Source: Nitrobium sp046350935 (GTDB taxonomy: Bacteria > Nitrospirota > Thermodesulfovibrionia > Thermodesulfovibrionales > Dissulfurispiraceae). Taken from it: DNA of 64,000 bases. The notes beneath the pieces were generated by a model. It was not told where the DNA came from. It searched no databases and saw only the letters and a program-made list of their open reading frames with translations. This document shows positions 8,108 to 17,599 of this stretch, piece by piece. Positions within the stretch are counted from its first letter, which is position 1. The number at the start of each line of letters is the position of its first letter. The position numbers were made by a program, and so were the translations under genes. The stretch is from the NCBI GenBank assembly GCA_046350935.1, contig JAXLZK010000005.1:80892-144891 (forward strand), given 5' to 3'.

Positions 8108-9499
8108 TCACCGAGGCTTAACATAAATTCTTAGAGGAGCGCCCTTGAAGGAATACTTCTCCCGCAGGGCCTTTTCGATAAAGCGCAGGTGCGATTCCTT
8201 GACGGCTGCCGGGTAGTTGACGACGAGAGTGAACGCGGGGGGGGCCACCTCCACCTGGGTCATGTAGAAGAATTTCAGCTCCTTCCCCCGGTAGCGCGGA
8301 AAGGGATGGGGGGCGACCGCCTTTGCGAGGAAGCGGTTGAGCTCGCCGGTGGAGACCCTCTTGTTCCGTTCGGCGATGAGCTCGTCGATCAGGGGGAAGA
8401 TCTTCGTGATCCTCTTCTTTTCGAGGCCCGAGGTGGTGAGGAGGGGGACGTGGTCCATGAACCATATCCTGTTCCGCAGCTCCTGGGTGAGCATCTTGTA
8501 GGACAGCTCGGGCTGCGCCACCAGGTCCCACTTGTTGAGGAGAAAGAGGGCGCTCTTCCCGTACTCAGCCGCCAGTCCCGCGATCCTCTGGTCCTGCTCC
8601 ACGATGCCCTGCGTCACGTCCAGGACGATGAGCACGACATCGGCCCTCTCGATGCTCCTCAGGGCCTTGAGAACGGAGAAGCCCTCGATGGAGGGGGTAT
8701 CCGCCCCGGCCGCGCCCGGAAGACCGCGGCGGGCCCGGGCAGGGCTCCTGACCTTTTTCCGTATCCCGGCGGTATCGATGAAGAGGTATTTCTTGCCGTA
8801 CCAGGTGCATACGGAATCCACGGCGTCCCGGGTGGTGCCGGGCACGGGGCTGACGATGAGCCGCCTTTTCCCGAGGAGGGCGTTGATGAAGGTCGATTTC
8901 CCGACGTTGGGCCTCCCCACCACAGCCACTTTCGGGAGCATCTCTTCGAGGGATGTCTCTCCGGCAAGCCTTTCAGGGGGCAGGAGGGAGACCACCCTGT
9001 CCATGAGCTCCTCGAACCCGAAGCCGGTGATGGCGGAGACCGGAAGGATCTCTTCGGTCCCGATCCGGTAGAACTCCAGCGCCCGGCTCTCTTTTGCGGG
9101 AGCGTCGATCTTATTGACGACCCAGAGGACCTTTTTCCCCGACTTCCTGAGGACGGAGGCGAGCTCGGCATCCGCGGGAGTGAGCCCCTCTTTGCCGTCG
9201 AGGAGATGGAGGAGCAGGTCGGCGTCCTCGATGGCGTAGAGGGCCTGCTCCCTGACCTGGTCGGCTATCTTCTGGTCCTCGTGGGGGAGGCCCTCCGCAT
9301 AGAAGCCGCCGGTATCGACGACCGAGAACCCCTTGCCCTCCCACTCCGTCTTCCCGTAGTTCCTGTCCCGGGTGACGCCGGGGGTCTTTTCCGTAATGGC
9401 GGTGGCGGACGCCTCCCGGCTGCCCGCCCGTATCATGCGGTTGAAGAGGGAAGACTTGCCTACGTTCGGCCTTCCGATGATTGCTACCAATGCGCTCAC
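8108..9499 (-). CDS. der: ribosome-assembly GTPase Der (EngA)
   Basis: The 463-residue protein has the tandem GTPase layout unique to Der. The first G domain starts with IIGRPNVGKSSLFN and has DTGGFY and NKID; the second starts near residue 188 with VVGRPNVGKSTFIN and has DTAGIRKK and NKWD. A C-terminal KH-like domain follows, with FRYP-type segments and an ending typical of the family. Der acts in the cytoplasm in 50S subunit maturation. A short Ala/Arg/Gly-rich insertion (about 10 residues) follows DTAGIRKKVRSP in the switch region of the second G domain, where most Der proteins have KGK. The ATG at 9499 is close to a downstream GGAGC-type site. Confidence 0.95.
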   Translation of the reverse strand: MSALVAIIGRPNVGKSSLFNRMIRAGSREASATAITEKTPGVTRDRNYGKTEWEGKGFSVVDTGGFYAEGLPHEDQKIADQVREQALYAIEDADLLLHLLDGKEGLTPADAELASVLRKSGKKVLWVVNKIDAPAKESRALEFYRIGTEEILPVSAITGFGFEELMDRVVSLLPPERLAGETSLEEMLPKVAVVGRPNVGKSTFINALLGKRRLIVSPVPGTTRDAVDSVCTWYGKKYLFIDTAGIRKKVRSPARARRGLPGAAGADTPSIEGFSVLKALRSIERADVVLIVLDVTQGIVEQDQRIAGLAAEYGKSALFLLNKWDLVAQPELSYKMLTQELRNRIWFMDHVPLLTTSGLEKKRITKIFPLIDELIAERNKRVSTGELNRFLAKAVAPHPFPRYRGKELKFFYMTQVEVAPPAFTLVVNYPAAVKESHLRFIEKALREKYSFKGAPLRIYVKPR

Positions 9500-9624
9500 G
9501 CTTGCTCCTTATTGTGGTATTCGACAGGGTGCAATGAAAAGTATTCCAGTATGGGGAGGCAGCAGAGAGGTATCGCTCCTAAGGAGAGATTATTATGTCT
9601 CTTCATAGTGCGCTTTCGCTGCTA

Positions 9625-10006
9625 ATGCGCTTCCCTTTCGTGGGTCGGGGCAGGGGCTTCGTTCCCTTGCAATGCGACAGAGTTATCGTATTCCCTCGCG
9701 GATATCTGTACCAGATTCCCGTATCCTCCGGGTAGCGGCAGAAAAGAGAGAGATGATGCTCTCTCTCCTTTTCTGCCGACTCATGGCCTGTGTCCCTGGG
9801 TGAAATACTCAGGGTGTCGCAGGCAAGGAGCACTCACCCCCGCACCCTTCCCTTTCTTCCTTACCTCTCAGACTTCTTCCACACGCCCTCACTCTGAGAA
9901 GAAAGGGGAGGCTACTCCCTTTTCTGTCGTCATCCCGGCAGATCTTCTGAGCCGGATCCAGTCCTTTTCAATAAGGAACTGACCCCGGCCTTCGGCGGGG
10001 TGACGG
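9625..10006. repeat. dispersed intergenic repeat, copy A (in the 9500-10213 gene-free stretch)
   Basis: The stretch 9500-10213 contains no credible gene. Positions 9625-10006 match, in the same orientation, a second copy at 35122-35455. Shared blocks are TTCGTTCCCTTGCAATGCGA, a long hairpin (GGCAGAAAAG ... CTTTTCTGCC, about 9736-9777), GTGTCGCAGGCAAGGAGCAC and GTCATCCCGGCAGATC. Both copies end in a small Pro-like palindrome (CCCCGGCCTTCGGCGGGG here). Arm sequences of the hairpin differ but stay complementary. No transposase lies nearby. The rest, 10007-10213, is GC-rich with small palindromes and no recognised RNA. Confidence 0.7.
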
Positions 10007-10213
10007 ATTCTGAAAGAAGCATACAACTGGGGACCCTGGGGGAATACCTTGAAGCGGCTTCGCCGGCCCAGGCGGAACCAGGGAAGGTGGAGCAGGCCGT
10101 CGTAGCCTCGCAGACCGGCGGGAGGCCGGGCGAGAATGAGCGGAAAGGTGTTCCCTTAGAGGTGCCCTACCTAATGATCCCTATTCAAAATCGCTTTTCC
10201 TCCCCGCAGTCTT

Positions 10214-11581
10214 CTACTGCTCGGTGATCCCGTAGCTTTTTATCTTTTTATGGAGATTGCTCCGCTCGATGGCGATGGTCTCGGCCGTCTTCGACACGTT
10301 CCAGCCGTTCTCTTCGAGCTTCCTGACGATGAAGTCCCTCTCGAAGGCGTCCCGCGCCTCCCGCAGGGTCCTGCACGAGAAATAGTCGTACTCCTTCACG
10401 ACCTGCTCCGACTTCACGATCCCGAGGGTCTCGACCTCCGCGCGGGAGACGGCCTTCGAGGGGACCATGATCATGATCCTTTCCACCACGTTCTTCAGCT
10501 CCCTGATGTTCCCCGGCCAGTCGTATTCCCTGAGGACCTTCACGACTGCGGAGTCGATCTCCTTCGGCCGCATTCCGTTGTCCCGGGCAAATACGTCCAT
10601 GAAGTAGCGGATCATGGAGGGGATGTCGTCCCTCCGCTCCCTGAGGGGGGGGAGGAGAAGGGGAATGACATTCAGCCGGAAGTAGAGGTCGTCCCTGAAA
10701 TTCCCCCGCTTCACCTCTTCAGCCAGCTCTTTGTTGGTGGCGGCGACGATGCGTACATCCACCTTGATGTTCCTGCTTCCCCCCACCCGCTGGAAGACCT
10801 GCGTCTCGATGACCCGGAGGACCTTTGCCTGGGTCTGCATGGTCATGTCCCCGATCTCGTCGAGGAAGAGGGTGCCCCTGTCCGCCAGCTCGAATTTGCC
10901 GCTCTTCCTCTCCGTGGCGCCGGTGAAAGCGCCCTTTTCGTGGCCGAACAGCTCGCTTTCGATCAGCTCCTGCGGCATGGCGGCGCAGTTCACCTCCACG
11001 AAGGGCTCCTTGGCGCGGGCGCTCTTTTCGTGCAGGAGCCGCGCCACCAGCTCCTTACCGGTCCCACTCTCCCCGAGGATGAGCACCCTGCTGCTGCTCT
11101 GGGCCGCCATCTCGATCTGCTGCCGCAGGGCCTGCATCTTCGGCGAATCCCCGATCAGCCTCCATCTCTTGCTGAGGTCCGCCCTGAGCGCGCGGTTCTC
11201 CTCTTCGAGCTTCTTCCTTTCCAGGGCCCTCCGGGCGACGATGAGAACCTTTTCGAGGGAAAGGGGCTTCTCCAGGAAATCGTAGGCGCCGGACCGGGTG
11301 GCCTTGACCGCGACCTCTATGTTCCCGTGCCCCGAGATCATGATCGCAGGGGTGGCGCTGTCGATCTCCTTGAGTTTCTCGAGCGTCTCGATCCCGTCCA
11401 TCCCGGGAAGCCAGACGTCGAGGAGGACCACATCGGGCGCGTGCTCCCGCATCATCTCGACCGCGCTTTCGCCCGATGCGGCGGCGACCACGAGATAGCC
11501 TTCGTCCTCAAAGATCCCCGAGAGACTCTCGCGGATGCCCTCCTCGTCGTCAACGATCAGCACTTTTTCCTTGGTCGCCAC
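10214..11581 (-). CDS. ntrX: sigma-54-dependent response regulator, NtrX-like
   Basis: The 455-residue protein has three domains: a receiver (about 5-118; acidic pocket VDDEEG, phospho-acceptor Asp in LLDVWLPGMDG, Lys in LEKPLS), a sigma-54 AAA+ domain (about 145-380; Walker A GESGTGKE, GAFTGA loop intact, FLDEIGDM), and a Fis-type helix-turn-helix near the C-terminus (NVSKTAETIAIERSNLHKKI). The intact GAFTGA means it can contact sigma-54 and activate transcription. It lies 15 bases after the membrane kinase at 11597-13630, which is the cognate partner by position. It is the only enhancer-binding activator in the window, where sigma-54 promoters precede flp and the NADH-module operon, but a link to those is not shown. 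Confidence 0.9.
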   Translation of the reverse strand: MATKEKVLIVDDEEGIRESLSGIFEDEGYLVVAAASGESAVEMMREHAPDVVLLDVWLPGMDGIETLEKLKEIDSATPAIMISGHGNIEVAVKATRSGAYDFLEKPLSLEKVLIVARRALERKKLEEENRALRADLSKRWRLIGDSPKMQALRQQIEMAAQSSSRVLILGESGTGKELVARLLHEKSARAKEPFVEVNCAAMPQELIESELFGHEKGAFTGATERKSGKFELADRGTLFLDEIGDMTMQTQAKVLRVIETQVFQRVGGSRNIKVDVRIVAATNKELAEEVKRGNFRDDLYFRLNVIPLLLPPLRERRDDIPSMIRYFMDVFARDNGMRPKEIDSAVVKVLREYDWPGNIRELKNVVERIMIMVPSKAVSRAEVETLGIVKSEQVVKEYDYFSCRTLREARDAFERDFIVRKLEENGWNVSKTAETIAIERSNLHKKIKSYGITEQ

Positions 11582-11596
11582 GCTCTTCCCTGTCCC

Positions 11597-13630
11597 TTAT
11601 CCCGGTATTTCCACGGTGAAGATGCTGCCGCAGGGGGTGTTGTCCCGCACCAGGATCCGGCCCTCGTGGTCGGCCACGATCTTGTTCGCGATGGCGAGGC
11701 CGAGCCCGGTTCCCCCCTTCCTTCCTGAGAAGTAGGGGAGAAACAGCTTCTCTTTCTCCTCGTCCCGTATCCCGGGCCCCGTGTCCGCAAGCTCGATGAC
11801 GACCTTGCCGGGTCCGGGGCTCTTCACCGCTATCGTGATGAGCCCCCTGCCGTTCATCGCCTTGATGGCGTTGTCTATAATATTAACAAAGACCCTCTTA
11901 AATTGCTCGCTGTCCAGGGTGACGCGGTCGATCCCCTCCTGCACGGCAACCTGTATATCCACGTCCTTGAACCCTTTGTAGAGGCCGATAACGGAGTCGA
12001 GGAGCTCGGGGAGGCTGGCGGGGGCCTTGTTGATCTCGGGCATCTTGCCGTACCGCGAGAACACGTCCACCAGCTTGCGCAGGCTCTCGACCTCCGAAAT
12101 GATGGTGCGGGTGGACTTCTCGAAGACCGCATCAAAATCCTCGTCCCTGTTCTGCCACTTCTTGATGAGCCGCTCGGTCGAGAGCTTGATGGGCGTGAGC
12201 GGGTTCTTGATCTCGTGCGCCAGCCTGCGGGCCACCTCCTGCCACGTCGTGACCTTCTGCGCCTTGATGAGGTCGGTGAGGTCGTCGAAGACGACGAGCA
12301 TGCCGAGGGACTTTGCCGTGTACGACTCCCTGATCCCCGCGATGTAGATGCGGATGAGGGCGATCCTCCCCTTGATGCTCACCTTCACCTCGCGCTTGAT
12401 CTCGCGGATCTCCTTTCCCTCCATCTCCTTTACCAGCTGGACCAGGTCCTCGGACTGCAGGCCCGCGATGAATTCCCGGTAGTCTTTCCCGATAATGTCC
12501 TCCTGCCTCGCATTGAGGATCGAGCAGGCCGCCCTGTTGATGGTCATGATCTCGCCGGTGCCTGCAAGGAAAAGGACCCCCGAATTGATGTTTTCGAGGA
12601 TGTTTTCGAGGTAGAGCCGCCTCCTGTCCGACTCCTGGTACGCCTTTTCGAGGGAGTCGTTGCTGTCCTTCAGCTGCCTGACCATCTGGTTGAACGAGGC
12701 GATCAGCATCCCGATTTCGTCCTCGCTCTTCACCGTGACCTGCACGTTGAGGTCCCCGGACGCCACCTGCTCGGTGGCCATGGCAAGGCTCTGGATGGGG
12801 GTGGTGATGCCCCGCGAAATCTTGAGGGAGACCCAGAGCCCGGCAAAGACCATAAGGAGGGTCAGGAAGCCCAGGGTAATGACATAGTTGAGCCGGAGAG
12901 GGTTCTTGAAGGATTCCAGTTTCACATAGTCCTCGTACAGCTCCTTCAGCCGCTCCGAGTTCTCCGAGATCCTCTTCGACAGGAGGAGCTCCACCACCAC
13001 CACTCCCCCCTTTGAGCGGTCGGGTACGGCGGCCCGGATGATGTCGCCCTCCCTGCCGGAGATCACCTCCGTCCCCGTTTTCCCGCCGAACGCCTCCCGT
13101 ATGGTGTCCGTCGCCGCGTCGGGCACCACGGCGTACCGCCGGATCGACATCCCGGGGAGGAAGGGCTGCTTCCCGACGGCGGCGTACTGAGCCGCCATGA
13201 GGACCCGCTCCCTGCCGAGGTCGTAGAAGGCCTGTGCAAGCTCGACGGACTTGTCGAAGGGCTCCCTCATCTGGGGAGAGAAGAGCCGTTCTATATAGTT
13301 GGCGGCCAGCCCGCTCGCCGCAATGAAGAGGAACGAGGAGGGGATCAGGGTGAGGATGACGAAGATGGCCATGAGCTTCGTCCTGAACCGGTAGCCCAGG
13401 ATGCGGTGCCGCCTCTCCATATAGAGTCTCAGGAGGTTTTTGCTCACGAAGAACATGAGGGTGAGGAGCGCCAGTATGTTGAGGGTGAGGAGCGCGGTGA
13501 GCAGGAGCCGCGTGGCGAGGTCAACGGAGGGCAGCGTGATGAAGTAGAGCTCCACCACGGTGATAAGGACCACGAGGAGCAGCATCCCGAAAACGACTGC
13601 AAGGCTCTTTGCCACTTTCAGTTTTCTCAT
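11597..13630 (-). CDS. ntrY: membrane sensor histidine kinase, NtrY-like
   Basis: The 677-residue protein has hydrophobic segments at about 8-30, 41-62, 87-108 and 249-268, an extracytoplasmic loop between the last two (about 110-245), a HAMP linker (about 270-325), a PAS domain (about 345-440), a dimerisation helix with the phospho-acceptor His in RRLAHEIKNPLTPIK, and a C-terminal ATPase domain (DNAIKAMN; DTGPGIRDEEKEKLF; GGTGLGLAI). This is the NtrY arrangement: nitrogen- or redox-related sensing that phosphorylates NtrX. The NtrX-like gene follows after 15 bases and the DUF4390 gene precedes it, a conserved trio in several phyla. The signal sensed cannot be read from the sequence. Confidence 0.9.
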   Translation of the reverse strand: MRKLKVAKSLAVVFGMLLLVVLITVVELYFITLPSVDLATRLLLTALLTLNILALLTLMFFVSKNLLRLYMERRHRILGYRFRTKLMAIFVILTLIPSSFLFIAASGLAANYIERLFSPQMREPFDKSVELAQAFYDLGRERVLMAAQYAAVGKQPFLPGMSIRRYAVVPDAATDTIREAFGGKTGTEVISGREGDIIRAAVPDRSKGGVVVVELLLSKRISENSERLKELYEDYVKLESFKNPLRLNYVITLGFLTLLMVFAGLWVSLKISRGITTPIQSLAMATEQVASGDLNVQVTVKSEDEIGMLIASFNQMVRQLKDSNDSLEKAYQESDRRRLYLENILENINSGVLFLAGTGEIMTINRAACSILNARQEDIIGKDYREFIAGLQSEDLVQLVKEMEGKEIREIKREVKVSIKGRIALIRIYIAGIRESYTAKSLGMLVVFDDLTDLIKAQKVTTWQEVARRLAHEIKNPLTPIKLSTERLIKKWQNRDEDFDAVFEKSTRTIISEVESLRKLVDVFSRYGKMPEINKAPASLPELLDSVIGLYKGFKDVDIQVAVQEGIDRVTLDSEQFKRVFVNIIDNAIKAMNGRGLITIAVKSPGPGKVVIELADTGPGIRDEEKEKLFLPYFSGRKGGTGLGLAIANKIVADHEGRILVRDNTPCGSIFTVEIPG

Positions 13631-13710
13631 GCGAAAAAAATCGGGTTCCCCCCGTTCAGCTCTCCGTACCGGCCTTCCGCCCCCCGCAGCGCCTCTGCTG
13701 CAGGGAGCCG

Positions 13711-14340
13711 CTACTGCCCCCTGGTGGCGGTGACCGGGAATCCCTGGGAGTTCCGGGAGATCGACAGCTCCTTCTCCGGTACGAAGAAGAGCAGATACCC
13801 CACCACCGGGGGCAACTTTTTAATGCGCGACTCCACGGTCACCTTCACGAAATACGTGCCCTGTTCAAGCTCACGGGTAGTGGCCAGCTTGAGATCCTCG
13901 ATCGTAAAGGCCCACCCTGCCATGGCGTCGAGGTCCTTGAACCTCTTTTCGAGATGGACATTTCCGTAAAAGCTCGACGCGACATATTCCCTCTTTATCT
14001 GGTTGCTCCGCAAAATGCGCACGATCTTCTTGCCGAGGACGAACTCGTCGGGCCAGATGTCCCATACCCTGAAAAGGTCGATGTAAAAAACGAACTCCTT
14101 GGTGACCCCCCCGTTCATGTCGTCGATGATCCGGGCGTCGGGCTTCAGCGAGGTCGAAACATGGATCTCGCTGTTGTTGATGTGAACCAGGACCTCGGAA
14201 AGCTCCGCGGCGGAAGCGGGCGGGCCGGGTTTCAGGAGCAAGAGCAGGAAGAGCAAAGGGAAAAGGAGGGGGGCACGGAACCCTCCTCTGCGTGCGTCAG
14301 CGGGGTCCGCCGCCCCTGTATGCTTTTCTCCCTTCTTCAT
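13711..14340 (-). CDS. exported DUF4390 protein
   Basis: The 209-residue protein has a long charged N-terminus, a hydrophobic segment (LLFPLLFLLLLLKPG, about 25-40) ending at an Ala-rich cleavage-like site (PASAAE), and a beta-rich mature part. Recognisable family segments are VFYIDLFRVWDIWPDE, LEQGTYFVKVTVESR and the ending VGYLLFFVPEKEL. DUF4390 proteins are commonly encoded next to NtrY-type kinases; their function is unknown. Position upstream of the kinase on the same strand suggests a periplasmic accessory or sensory partner, which is inference from context. The -10 element at 14365-14370 lies just upstream. Confidence 0.82.
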   Translation of the reverse strand: MKKGEKHTGAADPADARRGGFRAPLLFPLLFLLLLLKPGPPASAAELSEVLVHINNSEIHVSTSLKPDARIIDDMNGGVTKEFVFYIDLFRVWDIWPDEFVLGKKIVRILRSNQIKREYVASSFYGNVHLEKRFKDLDAMAGWAFTIEDLKLATTRELEQGTYFVKVTVESRIKKLPPVVGYLLFFVPEKELSISRNSQGFPVTATRGQ

Positions 14341-14364
14341 GCGTATCCCAAAAAATTTATTTTC

Positions 14365-14370
14365 ATTATA
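14365..14370 (-). promoter_or_regulatory. extended -10 element for the DUF4390-ntrYX operon
   Basis: On the minus strand TGGTATAAT (TATAAT at 14370-14365, with the TGn extension) lies about 25 bases before the ATG at 14340. No clear -35 box is visible, which is acceptable for an extended -10 promoter. On the other strand a TATAAT at 14455-14460 sits 20 bases before the divergent gene at 14480. Confidence 0.5.
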
Positions 14371-14479
14371 CCACAGACTCTTAGGGCGGGAAGGGAGGAC
14401 CGCCGGCCGGGATGCGGCGGGCTCACTTCGGCCCCAAAAAATAGTACAATATTATATAATGTATACCGAGAGAGAACTT

Positions 14480-15307
14480 ATGAAAAAGAAGGAACTCTTT
14501 TCGATCGTTTTCGCCGCTCTCCTCCTCCTCGCGGGCGCCTCCTTCGCCGAAGGGCACCCGGAGGGGAGTACCGATGCGGGGAGAGGGGAGAAGGCCTCCG
14601 GCAAAGGGGATTTCGACCCGAAAGCGAAGACCCTGCCCAAAGGGTTCCCCGGACACGACATCGTCGAGGTCTTCAAGGCAGCGGAGGCCCGCAGGGGAGA
14701 ACGCGAAACGGCCGGGGGGCGTGCTGAAGAGGGCAGCGCTTCCGGCATCCATGCCTTTCCCGTCGAGGACAGAGCGAACGTGGTCCTTTCGCCGTACAAC
14801 CCCCGCTCCCGCTCGTTGAAGATTTCGCTGCTGCTGCACGGCATCACGGCGTCCTCCGCTCCGGAATCCGCCCGCTGGGCCATTTCCGTCAAGGAGATCG
14901 ACACGAAGACGGACTCCTACATCGGCTGCACGAAATGCGGCGTGCAGCAAAAGGTGACCGCCCTTTTCAAGGACTCCTACGCCCTGGCGGTCCTCAATCC
15001 CGACCGGATCGTACACGACAGGAAGAAGGACGCTGCGCTGTACGCGGTCACGGTGCGAGGCATCTCTCCCTCCGCAGCCCGCGCCCTGAAAGAGAGCGTG
15101 GCGCTCCTCGTCGTCTGTACGCCGGACCTGTCCCGTTCCGGCGGACCTGCGCCGTTCCGGGGAGAATACCGCTTCAGCTGGACGGTGTACAAACCCGTCG
15201 ACCTCACGAAGGACATCCATTACCTGCCGGCCCGGATCGCGGAGATATGGGCGTATGATCCGGCAACGGGGAAGGTGTATGCAAAAGAGAAAATCGGTCC
15301 GCGCTGA
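14480..15307 (+). CDS. exported protein of unknown function
   Basis: The ATG at 14480 gives 275 residues with a clear signal peptide: MKKKELFSIVFAALLLLAGA, then SFAEG. The mature part starts with a charged, low-complexity stretch (about 25-90), then a beta-rich domain with VVLSPYNPRSRSLKISLLL, a CTKC pair near residue 153 and ALYAVTVRGISPSAARAL. I do not recognise the family. Divergent from the DUF4390-ntrYX operon and followed after 52 bases by the ADP-forming synthetase on the same strand, it could belong with either. A periplasmic location is likely from the signal peptide. A TATAAT box at 14455-14460 may be its -10. Confidence 0.7.
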   Translation: MKKKELFSIVFAALLLLAGASFAEGHPEGSTDAGRGEKASGKGDFDPKAKTLPKGFPGHDIVEVFKAAEARRGERETAGGRAEEGSASGIHAFPVEDRANVVLSPYNPRSRSLKISLLLHGITASSAPESARWAISVKEIDTKTDSYIGCTKCGVQQKVTALFKDSYALAVLNPDRIVHDRKKDAALYAVTVRGISPSAARALKESVALLVVCTPDLSRSGGPAPFRGEYRFSWTVYKPVDLTKDIHYLPARIAEIWAYDPATGKVYAKEKIGPR

Positions 15308-15359
15308 TTTTTCCGCCGCCCCTGTTGATCCTGCCTCGGTTTCCGGGTACACGTAACCC

Positions 15360-17453
15360 ATGCTCGAGGCGCTCTTCAATCCCTCCTCCGTCGCGGTGAT
15401 CGGAGCCTCGAAGGACCCCAGAAAAGTCGGCTATGCGGTGCTCGACAACCTGGTCAGGTACCGCTACCCGGGAAAAATCTACCCGGTCAACCCCAATGCC
15501 GGGGATATCCTCGGAGTAAAGGCGGTCCCGAAGGTAACGGAGGCGGACGGCAGCGTCGATATGGCGGTCATCTCCGTTCCGGCCCCCCTCGTGCCCGACG
15601 CCCTCCTGGACTGCGCCGCGGCAGGGGTGCGGGCGGCGATCGTCATCAGCGCGGGGTTCAAGGAGGCAGGCCCCGAGGGCGTCAGAAGGGAAGAGCGGAT
15701 CAAGGCCATCACCCGTAAGCACTCCCTCCGGATGCTCGGCCCCAACTGTCTCGGCCTCATCAACACGGCCAACAACATGAACGCCTCCTTTGCGGGCGGG
15801 ATGCTGCCGAAGGGCAGGATCTCCTTCTTTTCCCAATCGGGGGCGCTCGGCATCGCCATTCTCGACTGGGCCCTCGGCAACAACATCGGCTTCTCGAAAT
15901 TCATCAGCCTCGGCAACAAGACCGACCTCAACGAGATCGATTTCATCGAATACTTCATGAACGACCCCGAAACGGACGTCATCCTCGGGTATATAGAGGA
16001 CGTGGTGGACGGCCGCCGCTTCTTCGAGGTCGCCCGCAGGGCGACAAAGGTGAAGCCCATCATCCTGATCAAGTCGGGCGGAACCGAAGCAGGGGCGCGG
16101 GCAGCCTCCTCCCACACCGGCGCCCTGGCAGGGTCCGAGGTCGCCTTCAACGCCGCCTTCAAGCAGACCGGGATCATCAAGGCGGACGGGATCGAGGACC
16201 TCTTCGACACCGCCCTCGCCTTCTCGGGCCGGAAGCTCCCCGCAGGGGACAGGCTGCTCATCGTCACCAATGCAGGGGGGCCCGGCATCATCGCCGCGGA
16301 CACCGCCGAGAAGATGAAAGTGAGGCTGCCGCAGATGACGAGGAGCTCGATCGAGGCCATCGCCTCCCTCCTGCCCCCCACCGCCTCCCTGTACAACCCG
16401 GTGGACATAATCGGGGACGCCACGTCCGAACGGTATGCAGTGGTGCTGAGCAAGGCCGTCCACGACCCCCACGTGGACGGCATCGTCGTCATCCTCACCC
16501 CGCAGGCCATGACGGACGTGGAAAACACCGCCGAGGTCATCATCGAGACGGCCCGGGCGACGGACAAACCCGTTCTCGCCTCTTTCATCGGGGAAAAGAG
16601 GGTGCGGGGCTCCCTCGAAAAGCTCAAGACCCATTCCATCCCCGCCTTCGTCTACCCGGAAACGGCGGTGCGGTCTTTCAGGAGGATGTACGACTACGCG
16701 GCATGGCAGCACCGGTTCGACGAGCCCCCGCCGAAGAGGACGGCGGGGAGGGAGAAGGTGGCCGGTCTCATCTCCTCTCTGCTCACAGAGGAGCGGTACG
16801 AGGTCGGGGAGGAGAGCGCCAGGGACATCCTCTCCCGCTACGGGTTCGCCTTTCCCGAAAGGGCGCTGGCCCGCACCTCCATGGAGGCCTTCGCCATCGC
16901 GGAAAGGATCGGCCCCCCCCTGGTGATGAAGATCTCCTCCCCCGACATCCTCCATAAGACGGACGTGGGCGGGGTAAAACTGAATGTCGGCTCCGCCCTT
17001 GCCGCCCGCGACGCTTTCACCGAAATAACGAGCAATGTGAGGAGGCTCATGCCCGACGCCTTCATCGAGGGCGTCATGCTCTACGAAATGATCAGGGGGG
17101 GAAGGGAAGTAATCATCGGCGTCACCTACGACCGGACCTTCGGCCATCTGATCATGTTCGGGCTGGGCGGCATCTACGTGGAAGTGCTGAAGGACGTCTC
17201 TTTCAGGATCGCGCCGGTCTCGCAGCACGAGGCGCTCGCGATGATCAACGAGATCAGGACCAGCGCCCTCCTGCGGGGCGCCCGGGGAGAGAAGCCGGTG
17301 GACATCGAGGCGATCGCCGAAGGGATTGCGCGGGTCTCGGACCTGGTGACGGAATTTCCACGGATCCGGGAGCTGGACATCAACCCCCTTACGGTGATGA
17401 ACAGGGGGGCTTTCGCCCTCGACGCCCGGATCATTTTCGAAAGGCCCGAATAG
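15360..17453 (+). CDS. ADP-forming acetyl/acyl-CoA synthetase, fused alpha and beta parts
   Basis: The 697-residue protein has the fused order of NDP-forming acyl-CoA synthetases: a CoA-binding Rossmann part (VAVIGASKDPRKVGYAVL, about 10-28), succinyl-CoA-ligase-like domains with the catalytic His in SSHTGALAG (near residue 253), and a C-terminal ATP-grasp domain (about 465-697; PPLVMKISSPDILHKTDVGG, GGIYVEVLKDVSFR, ELDINPL). Such enzymes make ATP from acyl-CoA (acetyl-CoA to acetate in fermenters) or act in the reverse direction; some relatives with an added GNAT domain acetylate proteins, but no GNAT is present here. The DRTGG protein follows and also fits acetyl-CoA metabolism. Substrate choice among acetyl-, propionyl- or aryl-CoA is not visible. 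Confidence 0.9.
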   Translation: MLEALFNPSSVAVIGASKDPRKVGYAVLDNLVRYRYPGKIYPVNPNAGDILGVKAVPKVTEADGSVDMAVISVPAPLVPDALLDCAAAGVRAAIVISAGFKEAGPEGVRREERIKAITRKHSLRMLGPNCLGLINTANNMNASFAGGMLPKGRISFFSQSGALGIAILDWALGNNIGFSKFISLGNKTDLNEIDFIEYFMNDPETDVILGYIEDVVDGRRFFEVARRATKVKPIILIKSGGTEAGARAASSHTGALAGSEVAFNAAFKQTGIIKADGIEDLFDTALAFSGRKLPAGDRLLIVTNAGGPGIIAADTAEKMKVRLPQMTRSSIEAIASLLPPTASLYNPVDIIGDATSERYAVVLSKAVHDPHVDGIVVILTPQAMTDVENTAEVIIETARATDKPVLASFIGEKRVRGSLEKLKTHSIPAFVYPETAVRSFRRMYDYAAWQHRFDEPPPKRTAGREKVAGLISSLLTEERYEVGEESARDILSRYGFAFPERALARTSMEAFAIAERIGPPLVMKISSPDILHKTDVGGVKLNVGSALAARDAFTEITSNVRRLMPDAFIEGVMLYEMIRGGREVIIGVTYDRTFGHLIMFGLGGIYVEVLKDVSFRIAPVSQHEALAMINEIRTSALLRGARGEKPVDIEAIAEGIARVSDLVTEFPRIRELDINPLTVMNRGAFALDARIIFERPE

Positions 17454-17599
17454 GCCCGGACAGAAAAGAGCAGGAAACATGATACAATGGAGAACAGACC
17501 CCCGGCACCGGCTTCCCGGAGAAGCATCCGCCCGGCCCTTCAGGGGCGCCGGGGGGAATGCGTGAGGCGCCTTTTGGGCTCTGAAGGAGGAGGAAATAC

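Noticed and set aside
9603..9833. Short minus-strand frame (76 codons) in the intergenic repeat
   Set aside because: It crosses the hairpin of the dispersed repeat, has no ribosome site, and the frame is not preserved in copy B.
10020..10150. Possible SRP or other structural RNA
   Set aside because: The region is GC-rich and folds locally, but the conserved SRP core (GTCAGG ... GGAAG ... AGCAGC) is not present.
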